Shown in pieces: positions 7,977 through 16,448 of a stretch of DNA of 64,000 nucleotides (its first letter is position 1; each line of letters begins with the position of its first letter). A model generated the notes under the pieces. That model saw nothing but the letters and a program-made list of their open reading frames with translations, did not search any database and had not been told where the DNA came from. The stretch is from assembly GCA_038211295.1 (NCBI GenBank), contig JBBQVS010000001.1, forward strand, positions 85,989-149,988. The letters are read 5' to 3'. Position numbers and translations under genes: made by a program. Origin of the DNA: JBBQVS01 sp038211295. GTDB lineage: Bacteria > Chloroflexota > Ktedonobacteria > Ktedonobacterales > Ktedonobacteraceae.

Positions 7977-9980
7977 ATGATTTCGATGACACTGGTATGG
8001 TTATTCATCATTTTTGTGGTTTGCGCGGCGACAAGCCTTGCCTTTTGTGGTGCTGCGGGAAGACTGTTTCCCAAGTTTCGCAGTGGCGAGCATAAGCCTG
8101 GTGTACATCGCACAGACGCCCCCATTGGTAAACAAGAGATTCGGTCAATCGAGCTTCCTCTTGTTGGCGGCCCCGCGTTCACGCTGGCAATGGTTCTTGT
8201 TGGTATAGGAGCAGGGTATCTGCTTGGCTTCAAGCAAGATCAATGGACTCTCCTCTTCATTGGTCTGGGCGCGACGGTTGGTTTTATGCTGGTCGGCTTT
8301 GTTGACGATTGGAATAAAGTCTATAGTCAAGAAGGACTCTCAGAACGCACCAAATTCGCCGGCGTGTTTCTCGTCTCGGTTACGGCAGCCGCATTATATT
8401 TTTTCCTGCTCGCCAACGGCAGAGAGTCGTACAGCCCCTATAAAGACCTCCCACTGTTGGGTACGCTCGTGTGTGCAAAACAACCTGTGAACCTTGATAA
8501 CCCATGTCCAGTTGAGATGGGTCATATAGCATATTTTGGCTGGCTCATCTTCTTTATGTTCTGGACAGGCTGTATCGGAAGCATCACCTCGCTCTCAGTT
8601 GATTTCAGCGATGGTCTCGATGGTCTGGCAGGCGGCCTCGTCTTTAGCGCAGCACTTTCGTTTGGCATTATTGTGACTGGTATTATTAATCCACAGCATT
8701 CAGGGGGCATTGTGCTAGAGGTACTGGCACTGCTCTGCGCCGCAGGAGTTCTGGGTTATCTCCCCTGGAACTGGCCTTCATCGTGGGCGGCACGCCGCAA
8801 GGGAACCGCCAAGCGTCGTTCATCTATTATTATGGGCGATAGCGGAGCACTAGCACTTGGGGGTATTCTAGCGATGGTCGCCGTTTTCTCGCGCCAAGAA
8901 CTGAACATTCTTATCGTGGGGGGCGCGTTCGTGCTCGAAGGTCTTTCCGCACTGGTGCAGTCTCGCTTGATGACTCGTTTCTTTCGCAAGCATCTTAAAG
9001 TTCTACGCTTTGCCAATACGTCCACATTTGTACATCACACCGAGTTTCCTTTGCCATTTCTCGCAACTCCGCTTCACTGTCATTTTGACCTGCTGGGGTG
9101 GGATCGTCGCCGCCTGGTCTACGGTGCCTGGGCGTTGGGTGCGTGCTTTGCGCTGTTGGGCGTTATGGCAGGTCTGGCTCCATTATCCTGGGAACGCTAT
9201 CTGGGACGCGTGCTCGCGCTCATTCTTGCATGGGGCATATGGTCGAGTGGGTCATGGTCAAAACGCTACTTCGTTGGCGCACATCCAGCAGAACGCACAC
9301 GCCGCCGCCGACTCGCACTTTACTATGGCTATCCTTATACCATCATGGGCATCAACTTGTTCTATCTAGTCGAGGTCATTGAAGCGAGCGAAGATGTCAT
9401 TGAGACGCCAGCAGAGGCAGAGGCACTCTGGCAACGCATGAACATCTATGACGCGCGTTCAATGCTGGGCCTCTATTGCTATCGCGCCGGCTACTTCCCT
9501 GCGGCCCACGCGCAATGGACGCGTATTCCAAAAGTGAACCGTGCGCTCCGTCCTGAAATCTCGCGTCTACTGGAGGAAGTAGATACAAGTATCGCGATGG
9601 AGACGCAGGAGACGCAACCAATGCGGCGCATTACACGGGAAGAAATACTCGTTGGCAACCTTCCACCCGCCGATCTCCCCAATCCACATGAACCAGTTCG
9701 CAATGAAGAGAAGATCGATGACCGTGCCGGCACCTGGACACCTCAACAACCTCGCACACTTACGCGCGACCTGCACAACGATGCTGATGAAGAGCGGCAG
9801 GTTACATCACCATTAAATGGCGAGAAACCAAACACTTCCTCGTCTCAAAATGGGAGAAGTGCCACGCTTGGGTATATCGCCGAACCAGAGCTGCCTGGCT
9901 CATCATCAATTACGGCAGCGGTGACAATGGCTCGTCAAGGGTGGTTCGCTCGTCTCTTCCATTTTTCTTCTAGGCGATAA
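7977..9980 (+). CDS. MraY-like phospho-MurNAc-pentapeptide transferase with large C-terminal extension
   Basis: A 667-aa polytopic membrane protein of the GT4/MraY family. Motifs in order: RTDAPIGKQEIRSIELPLVGGP, GFVDDWNK (catalytic Asp pair), DFSDGLDGLAGG, IIMGDSGALALGG, and a variant of the HHH loop, TPLHCHFDLLGW. MraY moves phospho-MurNAc-pentapeptide onto undecaprenyl phosphate to form lipid I. Two oddities: the central loop His is Cys (HCH), and about 240 residues follow the last helices, with a soluble TPR-like part (AEALWQRMNIYDARSM..YRAGYFPAAHAQW) and an acidic, proline-rich tail. Canonical MraY is about 320-360 aa. The frame is open from 7944, but ATG at 7977 has GGGGG a few nt upstream. 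Another polyprenyl-phosphate sugar-phosphate transferase is possible; proximity to murE supports the wall role. Confidence 0.8.
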   Translation: MISMTLVWLFIIFVVCAATSLAFCGAAGRLFPKFRSGEHKPGVHRTDAPIGKQEIRSIELPLVGGPAFTLAMVLVGIGAGYLLGFKQDQWTLLFIGLGATVGFMLVGFVDDWNKVYSQEGLSERTKFAGVFLVSVTAAALYFFLLANGRESYSPYKDLPLLGTLVCAKQPVNLDNPCPVEMGHIAYFGWLIFFMFWTGCIGSITSLSVDFSDGLDGLAGGLVFSAALSFGIIVTGIINPQHSGGIVLEVLALLCAAGVLGYLPWNWPSSWAARRKGTAKRRSSIIMGDSGALALGGILAMVAVFSRQELNILIVGGAFVLEGLSALVQSRLMTRFFRKHLKVLRFANTSTFVHHTEFPLPFLATPLHCHFDLLGWDRRRLVYGAWALGACFALLGVMAGLAPLSWERYLGRVLALILAWGIWSSGSWSKRYFVGAHPAERTRRRRLALYYGYPYTIMGINLFYLVEVIEASEDVIETPAEAEALWQRMNIYDARSMLGLYCYRAGYFPAAHAQWTRIPKVNRALRPEISRLLEEVDTSIAMETQETQPMRRITREEILVGNLPPADLPNPHEPVRNEEKIDDRAGTWTPQQPRTLTRDLHNDADEERQVTSPLNGEKPNTSSSQNGRSATLGYIAEPELPGSSSITAAVTMARQGWFARLFHFSSRR

Positions 9981-10015
9981 AAACACGATAGGACGCCCAA
10001 CGGTACAGTTCTATG

Positions 10016-13000
10016 CTAGCACCCCAGACCATAACGTTTGCAGAAGACGATATACTCGTCTTCTAGCCCGTGCTCTTTGACTATATTTGTAACCTGTACC
10101 TGTAGGTCATGGCGCGACGGGTGGCCCAGGCGTATGTCAATTGCAAGGGCGTGAACCCAGTAGCCGAGCGCATCCTGAAACTGCCCTTGTGCTTGAGCAA
10201 GCAGTCCCTGCCGACGCAAAACAGCACGTTGCTCTACGGGTGTGTCAAGTTCATTCGCAAGCGTAAATGCCTGTAGATACCACTGTTCTGCATTCTTAAA
10301 CTCGTGTAGGGCACGCGCAACATCGCCCAAGCCACGCAGGGCGCGTCCATGTATGTGTCGCGCCCCCTGTTCTTGTGCGATAACCTGCGCTTCCTCATAC
10401 CGCTCTTTCGCCTCAAGATAGTTTGCTTCATCAAAAGAGAGCGCACCCAATGCGTTTAATACACGAGCGCGATCCACACTGTTGCCCAGTGCCGTAAAAA
10501 TCGTCCTGGCCTGCGTATAGTACACAAGTGCTTTTTCTCGATCCTGACGATCCCGCATAATATCGCCCATCGCACGCATCGCCCATGCTTCCCCACGTCG
10601 GATACCATGCTCACGGAAGATGGTTACAGCCTCGGTGCAGACTTTTGTTGCTTCGTCTAGCTTACCTTGCTGAGCAGCTATGACGCTTTTGTCAGCAAGC
10701 ACCCATGCTTGACTTGGCTGTAATCCCAGTTCGCGGAAAATATGCAATGCTTCATCATAATCGTTTACTGCTTCTGTGTACTTGCCAAGTGCCTCATAAA
10801 CAGTTCCCCGACCACGCAATACAGAGGCGGTGCCTTCTTTATTACGAAGCGTAGTGAAGCGGGCCAACGCTAGCTCAAAATGCCCTAGCGCATCATAATA
10901 CGCCGCGTATCCACGACTCACTTCGCCAAGCACCATTTGCATCCATCCTTCACCCTTGGCATCACCCACCTCTCGAAAAAGCATGAGAGCCTCTTGTGCC
11001 AAATTATTTGCCTGCTGCAAATCCCCCTCTTCACGACACAGCATCGCCAGTTCATATAATGCCCAGCCGGCCTCGTCGCGCGTTTGCTGCTCTTTATGGA
11101 ACTCTAAGCTACTCCGCAGACATCCTTCCGCTTCGGCATAGTGACCCAGTTGCCGTAAAATAGCACCGAGGCAACACTGAATCTGCCCCTCGCCCTTTTT
11201 ATCGCCAAGCCGCGACGCATAAACACTGGCGCGGCGCAACATAACAAGCAATTCCTGTGCATGACCACGCCCACCAAGCGCCCACGACGCTTGTACCGCG
11301 ATCTGCACCGCCTCCTGTAAATCACACTGCTCGCCCGCGCTCTCTAAATGCTCAACCGCCGCAACCCATTCTTCAGGACTCGGCTGCGGTAAATTGTAGT
11401 AGTACGCCGCGACCAACCGATGGACGCGGCGTCGCTCCTCCAATGGCAGGTGTGTTACCGCAAAGTAGCGAACCTGCGGATGAATCGTATACACTCGCCC
11501 ATCAAACTGAATGAATGAGGCTCGCACTAATTCATCGCGGGCCGCTCGCCAGTTGATTGCGAGTTCCCAAGGCAGCACCACCTCTGTCGCAGCATTAGAC
11601 TGGTGCTGCACATCTTGCTGATGTATGAGACGCATAGCTTCTTCGGTACTAGCCGAGGTTTCAGGTGCAACAAGCATCACGATCTGCTCACGACTGAAGG
11701 GCAACTTGAAGGCAGAAAGATACGCCAGTAGCAATCGCGCCACGAGCGAAAGGCGACGATATGAGACATCAAGCACCGCGAGAATACCTGCTAGAGGCGT
11801 GTTTCGCAGTTCGTCGCGGATCTCTTCCAGTGAGCGCGTTGCGGCCTCTGGCGCGAACACCTTCCCGTCAATAGAGCGCGTTGCTCCGAAGATAAGTTCC
11901 GCGCCCAATGGATATCCGTCAAGCAGCGTACAAATCTCTTGTAGAATCGCCTGCTGTCGCGGATCGTCCAAGTGAATATGCTGGTCGAGACCGTTGGACG
12001 CCGCGAGATCAACGAACAGCTTTAAGAGATCAGCGTCTCTCATTTTTCCTACATGGTATTCATACCAGCGACAATGAGTTCCATTTACCACCATCATCGC
12101 TTCTGGACTGACGCGCGAGGTTACGAGCACAACAACCTCGGTTGGGAAAGAGCTAAGGAAGTGAAGCCATTGCTCTAGTTCAGTGGAGTCTTTTACCTCG
12201 TCAAAACGGTCTAATAGGAAAAGACTGGGTAGTTCGCGGCTCGCGAGCGAGCGCAAAGTAGTAAGTACAAGGCGAGCACGATGCATCAGATCAGCTGTAG
12301 GGCCTGACTTCAATGGTACATGCAGATAATATAATATTTCAATAAGGGCGTCACCAAAGGATTTGCCGCCTTGTAACGAGATACCAACAATACCACCGGG
12401 AAACTTCTCGCGGTTCTGAAAGACAGCTTCGCAGGCAAGCGCACTTTTGCCGATACCTGCGGAACCAATTAGCGCGATGTGATGTGTAACAGAACGAATT
12501 TTTTGCTGCGTTCTCACCTCTCGCTCATCTTGCGTCGCTAGAGCAAGTAGCTCTCCAAGCTCGCGTAGTTCTTGCTCACGACCAACATAGGAGGTCGGGC
12601 TATCCAGATGCTGTAACGGATGATCGCGCTCTTCTACCGTGTCACGCTCATCATTCACAAGCAGCGCGACAGGTCCTTCTTTCCCCTCAACAACATGTCG
12701 ATACAAAACGGGAATGAACCAGCTTTTTTGATACGTTGGAAGCAGAGCCTGACGAGCACGCGATAAGGCTTCTTCAAGCGTGCGTCCGTCCGCGAGAGCC
12801 TCGTAAAAATGATAGATGAACGTCGGGCTACTCTCATCTTGTAACGAGAAAGGCATAGCGACAACGGCAGGAACTTGTGCCATCACAAGCGCGGTTGCCA
12901 GCGTCGCATCAACGGCGGTGCGTTGGTGTCGTTGTGTCTGCACATCTGAAACCGTCGCGGTCTCACATGCCGAAAATACCGCGAGGCGTACATCGCTGCT

Positions 13001-13915
13001 GAGGAACAGGTCACACAGCGATTGTGTATCAATATACCGGTTACAGCCGGTCTCATGACAAAAACAGAGGTATGTTTGTGGCTTGACGCGGCTCAACGAC
13101 GCATCACATTCCTCACACTTACGGGCAGATGGTTCATTGAGCTTTTCACAGCCATTTTTTGTGCAGAGTCGTCCATATGCTCCATGTCCATCGAAATGCA
13201 CGACGTAGCAGGGCGTAACCACCTCGTCCCCGTCCAGTAAACCACCACCACGCGCTGATTTGAGATAGCGCACCAGTTCATCAAAAGTCGCTGGTTCTAG
13301 CCGATCAATGGAAATCTGTCCGCTATCAAGCAGTGTGGAAAGCCCATTTTGTAGGGCCTGAAAACTGTGTTCCGTCTCAAGTGAAGCGCAGTCTGTGGGA
13401 GAAGAACCAATATAGAGTACGCGCAGAGGGAGATGTACAGGAAGTTCGCAACCAAGCGGCATGTCGGGTCGCACTAACGCTCTGGAAAGAGTAAAGATAC
13501 CCGAAGCCAGCAGAAAGTGATCGCCATTGTGCAGAAGCTCCCAGGGGTAGCGCACAAATTCATTACACTCAGACTCAAAGCAGAAGGTCAATGCAACGGT
13601 TCCGCGTCGTCGGAGCGTGCGCTGAATGACACTACGCAGAACAGCCTGCACAGACTGCTCTACAACCTCGTGATGCCCACCCTCTGAATTTTCATTTCCA
13701 CACAGGGCAGAAAAAAGGTGTTTCCCAATAGTGCGGAGTTCCTGATCGCCGCTCTGTAGTTTGTTGAGTTTTTTCTGGAGTGCGTTTACCTGAGTGCTGG
13801 TATACGGCGGGTCAAAGCTCCCAATAACGGTGCGCCCCGACCAGCTTTCTTTGACGACGACTTCATATGTATTTTCTTTATGCTTCCGAAAGAGAAGAGT
13901 AAGTGTTTCTCCCAT
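10016..13915 (-). CDS. CHAT protease / NTPase / TPR multidomain protein
   Basis: A 1299-aa soluble protein of three parts. Residues about 105-410 are a CHAT caspase-like domain with HFDGHG (His about 244) and FSACETA (Cys about 317), the expected catalytic dyad. Between them lie about ten cysteines (251-301) in CxxC-like pairs, probably a zinc-ribbon insertion. Residues about 440-800 are a STAND/NB-ARC-like NTPase: YVGREQELREL, Walker A GSAGIGKS (484-491), Walker B-like LFLLDRFDEV, and VVVLVTSR. From about 850 to the end are many tetratricopeptide repeats of the GxxYxEAxxxY type. Such proteins are signal-activated proteases, and some relatives act in anti-phage defence or programmed death. 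The target is unknown. It stands alone, convergent with the MraY-like gene. Confidence 0.88.
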   Translation of the reverse strand: MGETLTLLFRKHKENTYEVVVKESWSGRTVIGSFDPPYTSTQVNALQKKLNKLQSGDQELRTIGKHLFSALCGNENSEGGHHEVVEQSVQAVLRSVIQRTLRRRGTVALTFCFESECNEFVRYPWELLHNGDHFLLASGIFTLSRALVRPDMPLGCELPVHLPLRVLYIGSSPTDCASLETEHSFQALQNGLSTLLDSGQISIDRLEPATFDELVRYLKSARGGGLLDGDEVVTPCYVVHFDGHGAYGRLCTKNGCEKLNEPSARKCEECDASLSRVKPQTYLCFCHETGCNRYIDTQSLCDLFLSSDVRLAVFSACETATVSDVQTQRHQRTAVDATLATALVMAQVPAVVAMPFSLQDESSPTFIYHFYEALADGRTLEEALSRARQALLPTYQKSWFIPVLYRHVVEGKEGPVALLVNDERDTVEERDHPLQHLDSPTSYVGREQELRELGELLALATQDEREVRTQQKIRSVTHHIALIGSAGIGKSALACEAVFQNREKFPGGIVGISLQGGKSFGDALIEILYYLHVPLKSGPTADLMHRARLVLTTLRSLASRELPSLFLLDRFDEVKDSTELEQWLHFLSSFPTEVVVLVTSRVSPEAMMVVNGTHCRWYEYHVGKMRDADLLKLFVDLAASNGLDQHIHLDDPRQQAILQEICTLLDGYPLGAELIFGATRSIDGKVFAPEAATRSLEEIRDELRNTPLAGILAVLDVSYRRLSLVARLLLAYLSAFKLPFSREQIVMLVAPETSASTEEAMRLIHQQDVQHQSNAATEVVLPWELAINWRAARDELVRASFIQFDGRVYTIHPQVRYFAVTHLPLEERRRVHRLVAAYYYNLPQPSPEEWVAAVEHLESAGEQCDLQEAVQIAVQASWALGGRGHAQELLVMLRRASVYASRLGDKKGEGQIQCCLGAILRQLGHYAEAEGCLRSSLEFHKEQQTRDEAGWALYELAMLCREEGDLQQANNLAQEALMLFREVGDAKGEGWMQMVLGEVSRGYAAYYDALGHFELALARFTTLRNKEGTASVLRGRGTVYEALGKYTEAVNDYDEALHIFRELGLQPSQAWVLADKSVIAAQQGKLDEATKVCTEAVTIFREHGIRRGEAWAMRAMGDIMRDRQDREKALVYYTQARTIFTALGNSVDRARVLNALGALSFDEANYLEAKERYEEAQVIAQEQGARHIHGRALRGLGDVARALHEFKNAEQWYLQAFTLANELDTPVEQRAVLRRQGLLAQAQGQFQDALGYWVHALAIDIRLGHPSRHDLQVQVTNIVKEHGLEDEYIVFCKRYGLGC

Positions 13916-14045
13916 ATTTCTAGTAAAACCTGCATTCTACGATATAAGTACCACTACCGATTAGACTAGCAAAACATAGCACCACTCTCACAGTATATCA
14001 TACTTCTTGTGTTGCGCGTTGCCCCTCCATTACGCTTCTGTGTGG

Positions 14046-15353
14046 TTACTCGCCCCAGAGTAACTCAACACGACCAAAACGCACCACATCACCAATCTGT
14101 ACGCCTGCCGCTTCCAGCTCCTTCGTCACACCCATCTTTTCGAGTGTAAGCTGTAAACGATCCATGCCTTCCTCATTCTCAAGTTTAGTCATGCTGACCG
14201 CACGCTCAACCCGTTTGCCACGCACAATGTAGACGCCTTTTTCTTTAGTGACAACGAATGCATCGTCTGGTTGCGGACGTAACACAGGGCCAGCCATATC
14301 CGCGACAGCTTGCGCGACAACTTGTGCTTCCTCTTCTTGCTGTATCTCAGCAAGCCGTTTTGAGGTAAATTGCATAAGCTCCTCGGTGCCTTGATGTGCG
14401 GCAGCAGAGATAGCAAAGACGGGATATCCTGCGGCTTCAGCTTTTGCTTTGAGTGCTGACCAGTGCTCTTGTGCTTCTGGCAAATCCATTTTGTTCAAGA
14501 CAACAACCTGTGGACGTGTAGAAAGCCGCTCGTCGTACTCGTGTAACTCGCGGTTAATCGCTACAAAATCATCCCAGGGGTCGCGGTCTTCACCTGACGC
14601 GCCATCCAGAATATGCAACAACAGACGGGTGCGCTGAATATGGCGTAAAAACTCATGGCCCAGCCCGACGCCCTGGGCCGCACCCTCAATGAGACCAGGA
14701 ATATCGGCAAGCACAAACCCGTAACCATCGCCGTATTGTGGTTGCCCTACTTCGACCACCCCAAGGTTTGGGGAGAGCGTGGTAAATGGATAATCGGCTA
14801 TTTTGGGACGCGCGGCGGTCACAACCGAGAGCAAGGTTGACTTACCAGCATTTGGATAACCGACAAGCCCAACATCAGCAATCAGACGCAGCTCAAGCGT
14901 AATCCAACGTTCCTGCCCCGGTTCTCCCTTCTGAGCTTCTTTTGGTGCTTGGTTTGTGGAGGTCACAAAGTGCGTATTGCCCAGTCCACCGCGTCCGCCG
15001 CGTGCAATCATGGCACGCTGTCCATCTTCGATCAGGTCCGCGATTGTCTCTTGTGAGTCCGCGTCACGAATGATTGTTCCACATGGCACGAGCAGGACAA
15101 CCTCTTCGCCTTTAGCTCCGTGCATTTTTTGCTTCATACCGCCTTCACCCGAATCGGCTTTGAAGCTGTGACGGTAGCGATAATCTATAAGCGTATTCAT
15201 ATTGTGTGTGGCTTCAAAGTAAACACTTCCACCGCGTCCACCGTCGCCGCCATCCGGCCCTCCATAGGGCGCGAACTTCTCATGGCGAAAATGCGAGGAG
15301 CCATCGCCCCCATCGCCTGCTTTTATGTGAATTTTCGTATGATCGTAGAGCAT
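14046..15353 (-). CDS. obgE: GTPase Obg (CgtA), ribosome-associated
   Basis: A 435-aa protein with all three Obg domains: the glycine-rich N-terminal fold (KAGDGGDGSSHFRHEKF, GGPDGGDGGRGGSV), the central G domain (G1 GYPNAGKST, switch DYPFTTLSPNLGVV, G3 DIPGLIEGA, G4 NKMD) and a C-terminal OCT domain (about 350-435; FVVTKEKGVYIVRGKRVER, ending DVVRFGRVELLWGE). Obg binds the 50S subunit and links GTP/ppGpp status to ribosome assembly and growth. The OCT domain is typical of Gram-positive and Chloroflexota Obg. The start matches the conserved N-terminus. It lies upstream of the CHAT gene on the same strand (130-nt gap) without an obvious functional link. Confidence 0.96.
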   Translation of the reverse strand: MLYDHTKIHIKAGDGGDGSSHFRHEKFAPYGGPDGGDGGRGGSVYFEATHNMNTLIDYRYRHSFKADSGEGGMKQKMHGAKGEEVVLLVPCGTIIRDADSQETIADLIEDGQRAMIARGGRGGLGNTHFVTSTNQAPKEAQKGEPGQERWITLELRLIADVGLVGYPNAGKSTLLSVVTAARPKIADYPFTTLSPNLGVVEVGQPQYGDGYGFVLADIPGLIEGAAQGVGLGHEFLRHIQRTRLLLHILDGASGEDRDPWDDFVAINRELHEYDERLSTRPQVVVLNKMDLPEAQEHWSALKAKAEAAGYPVFAISAAAHQGTEELMQFTSKRLAEIQQEEEAQVVAQAVADMAGPVLRPQPDDAFVVTKEKGVYIVRGKRVERAVSMTKLENEEGMDRLQLTLEKMGVTKELEAAGVQIGDVVRFGRVELLWGE

Positions 15354-15458
15354 AATGTGTCCTTAGCGTTACACGCGCAAAAATCGGCTTGGAATATTTT
15401 TCTGTAGCGTGAGACAGTATATCATATTGCGCGGCAGAGTGCTATCAAAAGAAGACAA

Positions 15459-15505
15459 AAAAGAGTGAGGGCCGCGCGACAAACTGTGTACGGCCTCACT
15501 CTTTT
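15459..15505 (-). terminator. Rho-independent terminator of dps
   Basis: A long inverted repeat (AAAAGAGTGAGGGCCG at 15459-15474; CGGCCTCACTCTTTT at 15491-15505) with one bulged base. It is followed, on the minus strand, by a T-rich run. It sits 13 nt past the dps stop codon. Confidence 0.85.
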
Positions 15506-15517
15506 CGGAGAAAGAAA

Positions 15518-16129
15518 TTACGCTTTCGCGGTTCCCTGTGCATTATCTACGATTGGTGTGTTAACGAGATGCTGTGAAACAAACCATACCTGTAACTCAT
15601 GCATTGGCAACACTTTTGAAGAAAGCAGGTCGTTGGTTGTGTAGTCTTTGTTCTCATCACTCTGCTCTATACCAGCACGTACCGTCTTGATAACGGTTGC
15701 GTGCGCGTTGACCGTGCGAGCAAGCATTGCGGGAATGTCTTCTTGACCTGTGGGGGGATGCTCGATCTTGGTCATCTCGGCGACCTCGAACGGCATACCA
15801 GTGGTGACGCCACCAAGCGTCTGAATACGCTCAGCAATCGCGTCTACTGTCTCCAAAACCTCGTCGGCGTGCTTGTCGAGCAGCAAGTGAAGTTGGTAAA
15901 ATGTGGGGCCTGTGACTTGCCAGTGATGCTTTTTGTAGAGATTGTACAACGTGATTGAGTCTGCAAGAATCTGGTTCAACATGCCAACGTTCTGCTTGAG
16001 CGTATCTTCTGACATGCCCAGCGGAACTGTATGAATGGTGCCGTAACGCTGAAGTTCATACGATTTTGGATGATAATTCGGTTGCGCTACATTCTGCGTT
16101 CCGTTAGGTGTTTTATTGCTCGTTGTCAT
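15518..16129 (-). CDS. dps: Dps-family ferritin-like DNA-protection protein
   Basis: A 203-aa protein with the Dps four-helix core: LNQILADSITLYNLYKKHHW, where the ferroxidase ligands H and W fall in the KHHWQVTGPTFYQLHLLLDKH segment, followed by DEVLETVDAIAERIQTLGGV. Dps assembles into dodecamers that oxidise and store iron and shield DNA from hydroxyl radicals. The N-terminal tail of about 35 residues is polar, and the C-terminal tail is also extended, so the protein is somewhat longer than E. coli Dps (167 aa). The ATG has AAGGAG 7 nt upstream. Monocistronic, with its own terminator. Cytosolic or nucleoid-associated; oxidative-stress regulation is likely but no operator was recognised. Confidence 0.92.
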   Translation of the reverse strand: MTTSNKTPNGTQNVAQPNYHPKSYELQRYGTIHTVPLGMSEDTLKQNVGMLNQILADSITLYNLYKKHHWQVTGPTFYQLHLLLDKHADEVLETVDAIAERIQTLGGVTTGMPFEVAEMTKIEHPPTGQEDIPAMLARTVNAHATVIKTVRAGIEQSDENKDYTTNDLLSSKVLPMHELQVWFVSQHLVNTPIVDNAQGTAKA

Positions 16130-16448
16130 ATATTTCTCCTTCTGTACTGCTTGCGATCATGTTATACTTAAAAATGTGAGCTACCACCAGCAAGAAAATG
16201 GCTAATGAACCTGCTGTAGTGTAGGGTCGTGTTTTGCACGACCTGCTGATAGTTTTGCTGTACTTCGTTCTCAGGAAGCCGTGAGTATGTACCCCGATCT
16301 CACAAGTTTGCATACTTTTGATACATTTTACACTCTCCTGAAATCTAATGAAACGTCCTGATGCTAGATTGACACCAGAGATATGCTACTCTCATCTTCA
16401 CACTGTTAGCTTACACGCAAAAAAGCTAAGGAAAGTTTCAAGCAAATT
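16130..16448. other. intergenic gap upstream of dps
   Basis: This 319-nt gap between the dps start and the kinase stop should carry the dps promoter. A 66-codon frame overlaps the dps start but has no ribosome binding site and no recognisable features. No gene, RNA or terminator is supported here. Confidence 0.5.

Noticed and set aside
16113..16313. 66-codon frame upstream of dps
   Set aside because: It covers the dps ribosome binding site and start, and shows only one hydrophobic stretch with no translation signal.
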